Below, one piece after another: positions 11,176 to 22,035 of a DNA stretch of 64,000 bases. The position numbers and the translations under genes are program-made. Source of the stretch: Aselliscus stoliczkanus (taxonomy: Eukaryota > Chordata > Mammalia > Chiroptera > Hipposideridae); the NCBI GenBank assembly GCA_033961575.1, contig CM066730.1, forward strand, positions 138,411,523 through 138,475,522, written 5' to 3'. Below the pieces are notes generated by a model. It saw only the letters and a program-made list of their open reading frames with translations, did not search any database and was not told the origin of the DNA. The number at the start of each line of letters is the position of its first letter. Within the stretch, counting starts at the first letter, position 1.

Positions 11176-12894
11176 ATTTTCTAACTAATACTATTATTTC
11201 AAACATTCTTCTTAAACGAGTGACATAAAACACTGAGAATAACCCTTGCTAAGGCCATGTACAAAAAAGGAGGCATTTATGAAAATTTTGATTATAAGAA
11301 TTATTAGAATCCCTTCAATGCCAGATATTCATGTAGAATAATACCTGGAGTGGCATCTTGCTTACTATTTCTTTTTACCTTTCTTCTTCTCTTCTGTACA
11401 TATAATACAAACAGTTCACAAAAGAGGTTTATCATACGCAGACACACACACTTGACACATCCTGACACCTGCTATGGGGCTAGTCTTTTACCAGTGACCT
11501 GGGAACTCTCTGACCTATAGGCTTCTTCTTGGTCATCCTGTTTCCACACTGCCCTCATCCCTTTCTGAGTTCCTCTGTGTCCAAATCCCGCTGAGGTAGA
11601 CAAAACAATGCACTTCCTTGTGGGTTATTTTTTAAAGTAATGGTAGAGGGTTTCTAGTCTCTCTGCCTGCAGGGGCTTAAAGATATAGATGGTCATCAAC
11701 AGCTAATGGGTGCTTTGCTTTCCTCCATTTTGCACAAAGCATAGTAGTAGCTTTATGGTTTTCTACCCAGTGTGCTCTGAGGTTTTCGTGGGTGTTGAGC
11801 TTCGTGCAGGGAAGGGCAGGAGCAGGAGATCCTGAGAGCAGGATGAGAGCTATTGGCCCTGGTTCTCTGACAAGAAAAGAGTAGCTTCTAGACAGGGTTC
11901 AACCTGCAAAAAGGTTCCCCTGCTGTGCAGTATTATTGGCTCTGGGACATGCTTCCTGTGCATTGACATCAAATATTCCCACTGGCTGCAGATGCTCAGA
12001 ATTTGACAGTTTAACTGTTTCAGGCCCAGGCTGCATTAGCTACAGAATTCCCTGCCACAATGCTGTGCACATATGGGTGCCCACTAATGATACTTTTCTT
12101 CCTAATTCGGATTTCTACTTCCAAACAAAGATCAGGGTCACCTCTCCAAGTTCCCCAGTGGCTGATGTTACTGAGGTTCTATATACCACCCTCCTCTGGG
12201 CCACTTCGATTCCTATGAGGCTCATTCCCTTAATCCTACCTGCCCTGGCAGAACCCAACAGCAAACTTCCTGGAAGATGCCAAAGGGCCCATGGAACATC
12301 AGATTCATTTAAAGGATAAACAGCCTTTCCAGTGCTTTAGGGCTTAGAAGTTTCCTGAAAGACCTCTGGTATTCTCTACTCTAAGGAGATGCAACATATC
12401 TTGGTGAAAAGGCGTATCTGAGACATCTCTCTAAGTGGAAACCTTCTGGTCCATTGGTGGATAAATTCATAACAATAAACCTGCAGCAGGTTACAAAGGG
12501 CACATGGAAAGAGGCTGGGCATTAAATCCAGAGTCCTGGGGGATGCCCCAGAAAGACTGGCTTAGACTCAAATGCTAACAGCCCCTTGATGAGCATGGAC
12601 AAAATGATTACTCCGGGATGGAAGGCCAATTTCTGCACTCTTTCCCCAGCTGCCCAGAGAAATCTTCCTGGAATGGCTCCCTCCTACCTCCCATCTTCTC
12701 AGCTTCAAAACTTCTGGGACTCTTACTTCCCACCTTATGCCTTTTCAGACAAGATAAATGGATTGAGAAATAACCCTTCACAAAAACCCCCTTCACAAAA
12801 ACCGCAGTGACTTCTTACCTTCAGGCACCATAATCAGAAAACAAAACTCTAAATTAATCATTGTATAGAGCAACATGTCAACACTACAAAGAAT
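11176..12894. other. No gene supported
   Basis: Long stretch without recognised repeats except possible weak L2 around 12.64-12.75 kb. The largest frame (127 codons, 11936-12319, plus strand) shows no signal peptide, domain or repeat of residues, and no splice or Kozak context that would raise it above chance. Confidence 0.5.
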
Positions 12895-13085
12895 GCCAGG
12901 TAGGGTTTAAGGGTCTGTGTGCCAGGCCCTCTTTATGTTGGGGGTCTTATCCTTTGGGGTAAGGATTGTAATCCCCAGTTTGAGTGAGGGGACAGAGGCT
13001 CATGGAGTTTGCAGAATTTGTCTCAGGTTGGCAGTGGACCTGGGATTTGATCATGAGCCGATCTGATTCTCAAAGACCATGGATT
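12895..13085 (-). repeat. MIR SINE, minus strand
   Basis: Has ctgtgtgccaggccctcttt, gaggggacagaggctcatgg and gcagtggacctgggatttga in minus-strand MIR order. Confidence 0.8.
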
Positions 13086-14324
13086 TCCCTTTATGCACGT
13101 TTTAGATTTTCACACAGACTATACCCCCCCAATCCACCTGCCTGTACCTCACACAGCCAAGCCCTCTGATCTCTGACCTGTAGTACCTCAGACCCTAAGG
13201 CTGTGCCCCACCCCACATCCCTGCACTTATTTTGTCCTTTCTTCGCAATTTTCCAGAAGCATATTCACAAGCGAGCCTGCTGGGACTACCCACATTCTCT
13301 CCCCCTTCATTCTTTCCTGACCTCTCCATTGGCCTCCCGAGGGGCCACGGGCCTTTGTGGAGGAGAGTACTATCCCACAATGAGGAACAGGGCCCGGGTC
13401 TTCCTATTTCCAAAGGTGGCACTACCGTTCCAGTTATTCATTCAGTCCTTTTTGTTATTTTGGTGATGGTATGTGTTTGTCTGCTGGTTGGTCTGACAGC
13501 AGCTCTGTCCTCAAAGCTCATTTGGCCCAGCTGAATGGCCTGCCCTGAGTGCACCTGCTCCAACTCAGGTTAGTGGCTCTACCTACTTCTTTCCGGAGTT
13601 CATATCCAAGAAGCCTCTCCATTAGGACACAAAGGATACAAAGATGAATGAGACATGGTCGGAGTCTACTAATAGCTCTACAGCATGAGGGAGATAGATG
13701 CTATCATTTAGTATTCAATTCAAGACATGGAAGCCATTCTAGGTATTTCAAGCAGAACAGATTTGAATACAATGGTCAGATGCATATTAAATCATTGTAA
13801 GGGTTGGAGGAGTAGATTGTCGGCTCCAGCGATGACTTCCAGAGAAAGCTGCTATCTCTACTCCATCAGGAAGGTGGAAATCAGGAGCTCTGAAATTGAA
13901 TCGTGAGTTCTGGATTCTAGAATCTGTAACAAATCACATACGTCTAACCTAGGGAATCATAAAGGCAGCATCAGGAAGCTATTATTGCTGCTATTAAAAT
14001 TGACTCTTGACAATCATAAAACTGTTGACGAGTTACTGGAATACAATGCAGAAAAATTTAATGTCTCTACAACTGTGCTTGCCAGAAGAAAATATCTGAA
14101 ACAGCATGATTTCCCTTGTTTCATTTCTACTTTTCAAATCTCATATATGTGCATCTATTGAAGGAACTTAATTTGCATTTGGAACCCTATCCACAAGGAA
14201 GTCTGGAAAATGGACTTGAACTATAGAAATGGAGAGTGGATATTGGGAGAAAAACTAGCAGTGTCTCCATACGTTCATGAACATATATGTGCACAAAAGT
14301 GTTAGAAGAAGCATACTGTACAAG
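13086..14324. other. No gene supported
   Basis: Moderately GC-rich at 13.2-13.45 kb, where several overlapping open frames of 75-100 codons exist on both strands. None has a recognisable domain. Confidence 0.5.
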
Positions 14325-14830
14325 TTATGATAGGTCACAAAGAAGGAAGAGATCAGTTCTAACTGGGGCTCAGGGAAAGTGTCAGAGAAGGGATACCTCT
14401 TGCTGAGTCTTGAAGAATGTCCTGTAGAAGTTTGCCTCAAAGAGGGGTAGAGGATATTTGGGGCAGAGTAAGCATTATGAGTCAAGGCAAAAGAGTATGA
14501 AAAAAGTACGGTGCACCTAGAGTCAACCTGTGCTTTCTTTGTCTGGAACTGAAGAGACAAAGAGGAGTGCATTGAGCAATGAGGCCTGAGAGGTGATGGG
14601 GTCAAGGCAGACCCAAGAGCTTGGGCTTTCTCCTGGAAGTCATGCGGGGACCTTGGGAGGTTTTACTTGGAAATGACAAGATAAGATATGTTCTCGAAAG
14701 GTCACTCTGGATGTTGTGTAGAGGATGCATCAGAAGGGAAAGCAACTGGAATAAAGAGAGCAGCTGGAAGGATATTGCAATATGGTAGACTAGACATGGT
14801 TAGAACCTAAACTGGGATTAGATACTTATA
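14325..14830 (-). repeat. L2 LINE fragment, minus strand
   Basis: Reverse-strand L2 body: ctgagtcttgaagaatgtcc, gaggcctgagaggtgatggg, aggtcactctggatgttgtg. The minus-strand 116-codon frame inside it is a remnant or chance frame. Confidence 0.7.
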
Positions 14831-14934
14831 ATGTTGCATCTATAATGGATGTTGGGATGGGAAGAAAGAGCTTAGAATATATCAGGAAATTGAATCAATA
14901 TGACTCAATTGAGCTCAAGTAACTGGGAACAATT

Positions 14935-15110
14935 ATTGCACGTATACTACGCACCAAGCTCTATTCTATACACTTTGCATGTATGAACTCATTCAATCCT
15001 TACAAAACTCTATGAAGTAGGTTCTATTATCAACTAACATCTGACGAGGAGGGAACAGAAGCACAGCTGGCAAATGGCACAGCCAAGGTTAAAAACCAGG
15101 TAGCCTAATT
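14935..15110 (-). repeat. MIR SINE, minus strand
   Basis: Blocks gaactcattcaatccttaca, tatgaagtaggttctattat and caaatggcacagccaaggtt. Confidence 0.82.
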
Positions 15111-15397
15111 TTAGAAAACAAATATTCAACCAATTTGCTATGAAACTCCTATGATCTTAGGGATGAAATTTGCTTTCTTGTACTTCATGAATCTGCAAAT
15201 CACTTATGAAATCTGGTTTGGACCCTGAATCAGGAGTTCTTTTAACTTAGACATTCTTGGATAGAATTCTGCAAGTCTAGTGAACCCCGAAATTGTAATC
15301 AACTTCCTACATTTGCATATTGTTTTTGGGGAAAGTGGTGGCACGTCTTACTAACAGATTCCCAAATGGGCCTTTGACCTAAAAACACACTGAAGAG
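15111..15397. other. No feature recognised
   Basis: Unassigned. Confidence 0.5.
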
Positions 15398-15603
15398 TGG
15401 TTCTTAACGTGTGATTCCCCGAAGCTGCAGCAACAGCAACAGCAGCAGCAGCAGCAGTGTTTCCTGGGAATTAATTGGGAATGCATATTTCCAGGCCCCA
15501 TCCAAGACCTACTGGACCAGAAACTCTGAGGGGAGGGCTCAGAAACCTGTGTTAGCAAGTCTTCCAGGGGCTTCTGATGTATGCTCAGGTTTGTGAACTA
15601 TTG
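15398..15603 (+). mobile_element. MER5A-like hAT MITE with CAG tract
   Basis: Starts gtggttcttaacgtgtgatt. Contains gggaatgcatatttccaggc and ccagaaactctgagggg, and ends close to tttgtgaactattgc. A CAG tract has grown inside the left part. Confidence 0.82.
15427..15456 (+). repeat. (CAG/CAA)n trinucleotide tract
   Basis: CAG with CAA interruptions, about ten units, inside MER5A sequence that normally has no such tract. Not coding. Confidence 0.93.
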
Positions 15604-16684
15604 CCCTAGAACAAGCATAAGCATGAGTGCTATGGCAACAGAGGCTGTTCCCTGGGAAATTTACAATAGATGTGGTATCAAGGAGGGTAGAGCAAAATCT
15701 CAGAAGCCTGAGATCTTTGGATAATCTCAGGGAGGAAACACTGAGACATCAGCTTTGAACTATGCCAATATTTTGGACAAGGTATGCACTGAGGGCTTCT
15801 GAGGAGCTCAAAACAGGCATTTCTGGGAGCTGCTGGGCTCTGGACTTGCAGATGAAAAGATGAAACCTGTAGACCTGTGCACCAGCCTCACAAGGCCTCA
15901 GACGCCAGCCTCCCCCATCTCTCAGACAGTTTCTTCTAGGGCTGCAGTTCAGCTATCTTGTTTCATCCAAGGTACACAGACCTCTAATGACATTTCAGCA
16001 GAGGATAACCTGCCCAGGCTCCGGGGAACTTCAGTATCAACTGACACCCTAACTGCTCCCTGAGAGGTGCCAGGGCCTGTGGTCCACACCTCGTCCAGTT
16101 GACATAACAGCTGTGCAGCTTGTAAAGGATTGGTGCCAGCAATGCAGTCTTTTTGTACATCTTCCTGGAAATATACAAGGGCCCAGAAATAACTTGCAGT
16201 TCTGGGTGATGGGAATGGCAAAGTATCCTGTGCCCCACTCCCCTGATGCCCCTCCCCTCCCGAAACGCAGACCTGGCTTCTTCTTTCTGCTAAGTCACTA
16301 AGCTGGAAAGCTCTTAGGGTAGGGAGAGAGTGTGTGCCTGCTGGTTGGCTTGGAAAGGTTCTGGGAATTCATTATGCTCTAAACAACTATTCCAGTTATT
16401 CATGTGACTCAGCCCCTGAAAGCTGGATCTTCCTGTGTCCACAGAGCTGGGTGTTGCTGACTCGGGGCTGGAGAGGGCACCTTGTCAGTCCTCCTGGGCT
16501 CCCAGCTCCTCTCCCCACTCCCCTTCATCCCCAGAGGACACCAAAGAGAAACAGACACTGGGGGTGAGCTTTTCAACATTTTCAGTTTCATTTCTAAACA
16601 AGCAGTCAACCTCCTCCCATACAGCTCTCAATACACATCTGTTAGTCTTCTGGGCATTTTGGAGGAGAAGTAATCAGAAACAGT
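15604..16684. other. No gene supported
   Basis: No confident repeat. Overlapping frames of 60-106 codons on both strands around 15.9-16.7 kb, none recognisable. Confidence 0.5.
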
Positions 16685-16830
16685 TATTCAGGCATCATAC
16701 AGTCACATACACATTTAGCACATGTTTATCCAGCACCTATTACTTGCCTGGCTGATTGCTAAGAGCTCGGATGCAGAGGGATGTGGCTGTCTCTGCCCGT
16801 ACTGTTCAGAGGTCTGGTGGACAAAGCTCT
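16685..16830 (-). repeat. L2 3' fragment, minus strand
   Basis: Reverse L2 end: tttatccagcacctattact then ttgcctggctgattgctaag. Confidence 0.6.
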
Positions 16831-17235
16831 GTGGCAGAGCCACAGAGAGCTTTGACAACACCAAGCAGCAAGTGGCAACCCTTTTAGGTGCCTGGAATTC
16901 CTCTTGAACATGCAGCAAAATTCAGAGTGTGTGGGAACTACTTTCGTCTCTTGGAGCCAGAGGGAGAAGAAAATGCCAGGAACCAACATGGCACAAGAGA
17001 AGGACTTTCTGGAAGAAGGGAGGCTGAAGAAGGAGGCAAAAGGGCAGTAAGACTAAAATGGCAAGTTTTACAGTTTTGCTAAAGAGGCTTTTCTTAATTT
17101 GAACCTGGTATACACTATCTACTAGCCAGGAGGACTCAATTTCCCTGAAATAGAAATAAACTGCTTGACATTTTTTTTCCTTCATTTAAGGAGAAAAAGA
17201 ATAAGGAGAAAAGAAAGACCATATGCTGACTGAAA
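16831..17235. other. No feature recognised
   Basis: Unassigned. Confidence 0.5.
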
Positions 17236-17325
17236 ATTAAAGAGAAAGTAACAACACTAACATGAGCATTTACTGTATCTCAAAACTTTATATGGATAGT
17301 ATCATACCTCATTAAATGCTGAAAG

Positions 17326-17370
<45 letters not shown>

Positions 17371-17645
17371 ACTAGATATTGCAGCACAGAGGGGTTAAGT
17401 AAGATTCCTGAGTAGCTGAGCTGAGATTAAGGCCTGTGTTCTTGCCTCTTATAAATGTACTGTGCATGCAGGTAAGTAATGTAAAATAGTGCATGTATCC
17501 CCATTTTACAGATGGGGAAACTGAGGATTGCAGAAGTTAATTAACTTCTCCATGGTAATACAAGTAGTAAGTAAGGTAACAACTTTGGATCCAGGTCTAT
17601 CTGAATTCAAAGTCTGGGCCCTTACCACTATCCTGCTTTTTAAAT
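17236..17645 (-). repeat. Two MIR fragments, minus strand
   Basis: One copy at 17236-17455 is interrupted by a CA repeat. A second at about 17485-17645 has ccccattttacagatgggga and ggatccaggtctatctgaat. Confidence 0.8.
17329..17372. repeat. (AC)n microsatellite
   Basis: About 20 AC units with one T interruption near the right end, inside the first MIR. Confidence 0.97.
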
Positions 17646-17763
17646 TATTTTTTCTTTATTTATTTATTTTTCTTTTTTGAGGGCAGTGTCACTGGCCCTC
17701 ATATGTGGGACCCGAACCGGGGCCGCTGGCTGGGCTTAACCAACACACCACTTGGCCGGCCCT
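17646..17763 (-). mobile_element. tRNA-derived SINE (short family), copy b
   Basis: T-rich tail, then gagggcagtgtcactggccc, the inverted B box, and the head ending cttggccggccc. The segment between the B box and the A box is shorter than in other copies (the tcccaagccagcg part is missing). Confidence 0.9.
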
Positions 17764-18119
17764 TTTTTTCCATTTTAAGACCAGATTCCATTTCTCTTTA
17801 TACCTACTGTATGCACCTCTCTACAAACGGAACATGATAGCCTTGTCATCCAGAATTATGATTGTTATGTACAGTAATGCTAGAATTAAAACACTTAATC
17901 ATAACTCCAAGCATACTTGCTTACTCATTTATTTATTCAAGAAATTTCTATTACATATTCATCTACTTGAACTGGACACAAGGCCTCCAGAATAGAGCTA
18001 TAAAAAAGGAAGCAAGGTCCTCATGGAGCTTTCAGTATCACAGGGAGAAAAGGACATGAAATCAGAGTAGTTATATAACCAATTGGTTTATTATTAATAC
18101 GATTGCAGTAAGTGGCATA
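17764..18119. other. No feature recognised
   Basis: AT-rich, unassigned. Confidence 0.5.
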
Positions 18120-18225
18120 ATAATGATAGCTAAGATTTTGATTGAGCTCAGTATGTACGAGGAACTATTCTGAAAACTCTGCATAAATCAATTCATTTAA
18201 TTCTCACAGGCCAACAAGGGAAGTG
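18120..18225 (-). repeat. MIR fragment, minus strand
   Basis: Reads tgagctcagtatgtacgagg and atcaattcatttaattctca. Confidence 0.65.
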
Positions 18226-18330
18226 GAGAAATCAGTGAAGGCTTCCTAAAGCAAGTGTCAGTTCAACCTGGAAACAGGAGGCGTTGGTTACGTTGAGGAG
18301 GGGAAGGGCAGGGAAGGAATGTAGCCTAGT

Positions 18331-18654
18331 ACTGTGCTGTCCCAGCAGCCACGAGCCACTTGAGGCTATAGTCTCTAGGACACTTAAAATGAATTGAGGT
18401 GTGCTATAAGTGTAAAAGGCATACCGGGTTTCAAAGCTTTAGTGCAGAAAAAAGTAACGTAAAATATCCCCTTATTTTTCTTGTATTGATTACATATTGA
18501 CCTGATGATATTTTGGATATATTGGGTTAAATCAAATGTATTAATAAAATTAATTTTACTCTTTTTTTAAAATTCACTTTTTAAAGTGTGGACACTAGAG
18601 AATGTTTCATTACATGTGGGGCTCACATTAACTTTTGATTGGACAGCGATGCTT
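18331..18654 (-). mobile_element. MER-type non-autonomous DNA transposon, copy 1
   Basis: Inverted termini: ctgtgctgtcccagcagcca at the left and ttgattggacagcgatgc at the right. The interior has atattgggttaaatcaaatg. The same family, in opposite orientation, is at 21.95-23.58 kb. Confidence 0.75.
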
Positions 18655-19044
18655 TAAAGAGCTGGGAAGACTCAGGGAGCAGGCTCATCAGGGAACCTAG
18701 AGACTGGAGGAGTGGAGAATGATGGGAAAAAAGAAAAGGGGATGCTGAAAGCAAACGGAAGCTCCCCATCTTCCATCTTGTGGGTCAGAAAGAGTAATCA
18801 CAACCTTTTCTAATCTGAGATGTTGGGGCCCCCTGACTTACTGAAAATTGCCTTTTCCTCAAAACCAACTCCTGCTGTGAAGTAGGGAATGGTTAAGACT
18901 ATTCTTGAGTCTGGTATTATAGTTAGAAGAGGCAATCATGGCAAGAGAGTAAAGAAAAATGGAGGAATGTCTTAGGGTAAAAGTCAAGCCCCCAGCAATG
19001 CCTCCTCCGCCCCTCTCCCCAGCCCTATAAAGTTTTCTTGCTGC
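18655..19044. other. No feature recognised
   Basis: Unassigned; possibly weak L2 at the left. Confidence 0.45.
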
Positions 19045-19501
19045 CCCCTGACTTCTCCGACCTCATCTCCTACTCAGCTCTTGCCCCTCCCCCACCTCCA
19101 CTCCAGTGACACTGATCTCTTTGCTGAGGCTCAAACATACCACACATGCTCTTCCCCGAGGCCCTTTGCACTGGCTGTTCCTCTTGCCTAAAACATTCTT
19201 TCCCCAGCTATCACATGGCCAACGACCTTAACTCCTGGTTCAAATGTCACCTTCCTGATAAGGTCTACCTTGGTCACCTTAGTCAAAATTGCAACCTCGG
19301 TTGGCACTCCCTTACCTTACTCATTTTTTTTCTATAGCATTTATTATCTTCTAATATGCTCATAATAATTTACTCTTTTATTATGTTTACTATGAATCTC
19401 CCTACTAGAAAACACATTCCCTAAAGACAGTGATCTCGGCTTTATTTCCTACATTTTCCCCCAAACCCAGACAGTGCCTGGCATAGGGAAGCTGCTCAAT
19501 T
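19045..19501 (+). repeat. L2 LINE 3' end, plus strand
   Basis: Clear L2: gaggccctttgcactggctg, aatgtcaccttcctgataag, and the end cagacagtgcctggcatagg. A decayed trace of the L2 reverse-transcriptase C-terminus is readable. A SINE is inserted in its very tail. Confidence 0.88.
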
Positions 19502-19517
19502 AACTTTTTCGGAATGA

Positions 19518-19625
19518 TTTTTTTTTTTTTTAAGGGCAGTGTCACTGGCCCTCATATGTGGGACCGAACCGGGGCCCGCTGGCTTCCCAGGCCAGCGCTT
19601 AACTACTGCGCCACTCGGCCGGCCC
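19518..19625 (-). mobile_element. tRNA-derived SINE (short family), copy c
   Basis: Flanked by a perfect 16-bp target-site duplication, aactttttcggaatga, at 19502-19517 and 19626-19641. Poly-T tail at the left, head ending ctcggccggccc at the right. The perfect duplication suggests a fairly young insertion. Confidence 0.96.
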
Positions 19626-19641
19626 AACTTTTTCGGAATGA

Positions 19642-20043
19642 ATGGAAAGGGTCAGTGGTACCGCTTAGGGTACGATCAGCTGATGAACGGGCCTCCTCCA
19701 TGCAACCTCTCCTGTCCTGAAGAAAAAAATTTTTTCTCCTTTTCCTTCAGCTGGACTTGATTAACCTTGCTTTCCACTCAGTTTTTTCTACTCAGGGCTC
19801 TGCCCTTTTCTGGATCTCACACAGAGGCCTCCCAAGAGACTAAAGAAAGCAGTTGATGCCTGGAAAGGCCCCTGGCCTGGGAGCTGGGATTCCCAGGTGC
19901 CCTCCTGGCTTCACTCAAATCCAGGTCCCCTTTCCCGGCCTGTTTTCCCAGCTGTCAAAGTTTCCAGGCTCAGTGGGAGGCTGAACAAGTTATTTATTGC
20001 ATTAAGGATAAAAAATGTGGGCGAAAATTCTTCCATACAGGGC
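19642..20043. other. No feature recognised
   Basis: Unassigned. Confidence 0.5.
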
Positions 20044-20262
20044 CGTGGTTCTCAAGGGAACGTTCCTGGACCAGACCCATCAGCATTACCTGGGAATTGA
20101 CTAGAAATGCATTAATCTCAGGCCCCATCCTAAACCCACTGAATCAGAAACCTGGGAGGGGAGAGTCCAGCAGTGTGTTCTAATAATAACAACTAAATTA
20201 TTAATTTATGAAAGGTTCCAGGGTATTCTGATGCATTTAAATGTGAGAACTCTGGGCTTAGG
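20044..20262 (+). mobile_element. MER5A-like hAT MITE
   Basis: Starts gtggttctcaagggaacgtt. Has gcattacctgggaattgact and aaacccactgaatcagaaac, and ends with atgtgagaactctggg. Confidence 0.87.
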
Positions 20263-20304
20263 GAAAGAAGGGACTTGGTTAGAGCCTTGAAGGCAGGGAG
20301 GGAC

Positions 20305-20315
20305 TTCAAAGGTCA
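20305..20315 (+). promoter_or_regulatory. HNF4/nuclear-receptor-like half-site
   Basis: ttcaaaggtca, a nuclear-receptor-type half-site with 5' extension, just upstream of the CpG-dense segment. A single match of this length can occur by chance. Confidence 0.25.
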
Positions 20316-20329
20316 CGAGCCAGGACAAA

Positions 20330-20812
20330 TCCCAGGCTGGCAGGCGAGAGCGCTGAGTAGCTTTCCTGCGTCAGAGGCCTGGCGGGGTGGTCCCAGCCCC
20401 AATCCGACCTGGGAAGTTAAAGGTTCCCAGGTCCTCCCACACCCCAGGAAAGCACCTAGCAACCCGTGACAGTCCGCCAGGCCGTCTTCTATTTCCTGGC
20501 GGCCTGGGGCCCGCCAGCGGGAGGCGGCTGCGCTCAGGGTGCTATCCGGAGACCCTGGCCGCCTCCCCGCCACCGAGGATCCCTTGACTGGCGCCCCCAT
20601 CGGGGCGACATCGGCCCTGCGCCACCCCTGCTGGTGGAACCCCGGACTTCTCCGCCCCCGCCAGCGACGTTTCTCCCCTTCTGTCCTGCCCCTTCGTCTG
20701 TCGCACTGTCTCTGCCTCAGGTTGTTGTCTCCGTGTCAAGCGGATTTTCTCTCTTCATCCCTGTCTCTCCCCTGCCCGAGTTTGTTCTTCCCACTCCTGT
20801 TTCCGTTTTTAT
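20330..20812. promoter_or_regulatory. CpG-dense segment, possible CpG island
   Basis: By hand count there are about 34 CpG dinucleotides between 20340 and 20820, with 23 of them in 20461-20700, roughly one per 10 bp. The rest of the window is CpG-poor. It is GC-rich with no TATA box that I can see, which fits a CpG-island promoter or orphan island. Open frames cross it on both strands (plus 20466-21041, running into an L1 tail; minus 20313-20600). They have no recognisable product and are expected in GC-rich DNA. An L1 tail is inserted at its right edge. Confidence 0.6.
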
Positions 20813-20823
20813 TCGCATTCACT

Positions 20824-21411
20824 TTTTTTTTTCAATTGGATCATCTATTTTTTTATTATTGAGTCGTAAGGCTTCTTTTTCTTTTTTAATTTCAGGTGTA
20901 CAAAACAATGCAATAGTTATACTTTTCACCCCTCACAAAGTGATGACCCGCCTTCCCCAATCCACCCCCCACCCCAATAGCATACATATCTATTACAATT
21001 CCATTGACTCCACTCCCCACACTGTACTCCACGTCCCCTGACTATATTTATATTAAATTATAGTTGACATACAATATTATTCAATGGCAGCTTCAGGTGT
21101 ACAGTGCAATGGTTAGGCCTCTACACCGTCCATGAAGTGGTCTCCCTAACAAGACATGAGTCCATCTGGTCCCCTAAAAAATATTTACAACATTATTGAT
21201 TATATTCCCCAAACTGTCTTTCATATCCCTGTGGCAATATTGTAGTTACCAATTTATGCTGTCTAATCCCTTCCCCTTCTCCCTCATCCCCACCCCCCTT
21301 CCATTTAGTAACCATGTTTTCCCTCTATGTCTCTGAGACTATTTCTGTTTACTTTGCTCATTTATTCAGTTCTTTAGATTCTGCATATAAGTGAGATCAT
21401 ATGGTATATGA
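20824..21411 (-). mobile_element. Young L1 3' end, minus strand, copy 1
   Basis: 5'-truncated L1 tail in reverse: atttcaggtgtacaaaacaa, ccatgaagtggtctccctaa, ctgcatataagtgagatcat. Flanked by an 11-bp duplication with one mismatch, tcgcattcact at 20813 and tcacattcact at 21412. The same segment recurs at 22.04-22.60 kb. Confidence 0.9.
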
Positions 21412-21422
21412 TCACATTCACT

Positions 21423-21879
21423 CCTTTAACAGTTACAAATTGCCCACTGTGTGCCTGGACTGCACTTGACTCTGGCATTGAGAGATGAAAACAAGGGTAC
21501 CTGCCGGTAAGGTACTTACTGGATCTTTTCTCCCTTTCTGCACATCTCCATCATCCTCTGGTCTCTCTCCATCCCAACCTTTCCCCTTCCCTCTCAGCAT
21601 TTCTTGTTTCCTCTCCCTCTCCTTTTTGTAAAGGAACCTTTCTTCTGGAAGGTTCCAGGGTAGGATTAAAAAGCCTACCTTTATCTGACCCTGGAAAGTT
21701 GCAATTAAAATGTCAGTTTTATCTTGAAGCATGACAATAGTTTAAACTGTTATCAGCTGTTAACACCTCAACCCAAATTAGTTAATTAATCCATGTCCTA
21801 TGGAGGGGTCACCTAGTTGAGAGAAGCTAATATTTACCTACTGAGTGGTAAATGAGTGGTGCTAGACACTCATTTATTC
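21423..21879. other. No feature recognised
   Basis: Unassigned. The 99-codon minus-strand frame at 21433-21732 is not recognisable. Confidence 0.5.
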
Positions 21880-21945
21880 AAGAAAATGTATGCATTCATT
21901 CAACAATTTATTGAGCACCTGGTATGTGCCAGACATCGTTCAGAA
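21880..21945 (-). repeat. L2/MIR 3' end, minus strand
   Basis: cattcattcaacaatttatt then gagcacctggtatgtgccag. Confidence 0.65.
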
Positions 21946-22035
21946 AGAACACTGCCCAATAGAAATAATATGAACCACATATGAAATTAAAATTTTTCTA
22001 GTGGTCATGTTAAAAAAATAACAGATATTAATTTT

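Noticed and set aside
11936..12319. 127-codon open frame, plus strand
   Set aside because: No recognisable family, no conserved motif, no exon structure; consistent with chance.
20466..21041. 191-codon open frame over the CpG-dense segment
   Set aside because: It runs on into a reversed L1 tail inserted later, so its end cannot be ancestral coding sequence. Long frames are expected in GC-rich DNA.
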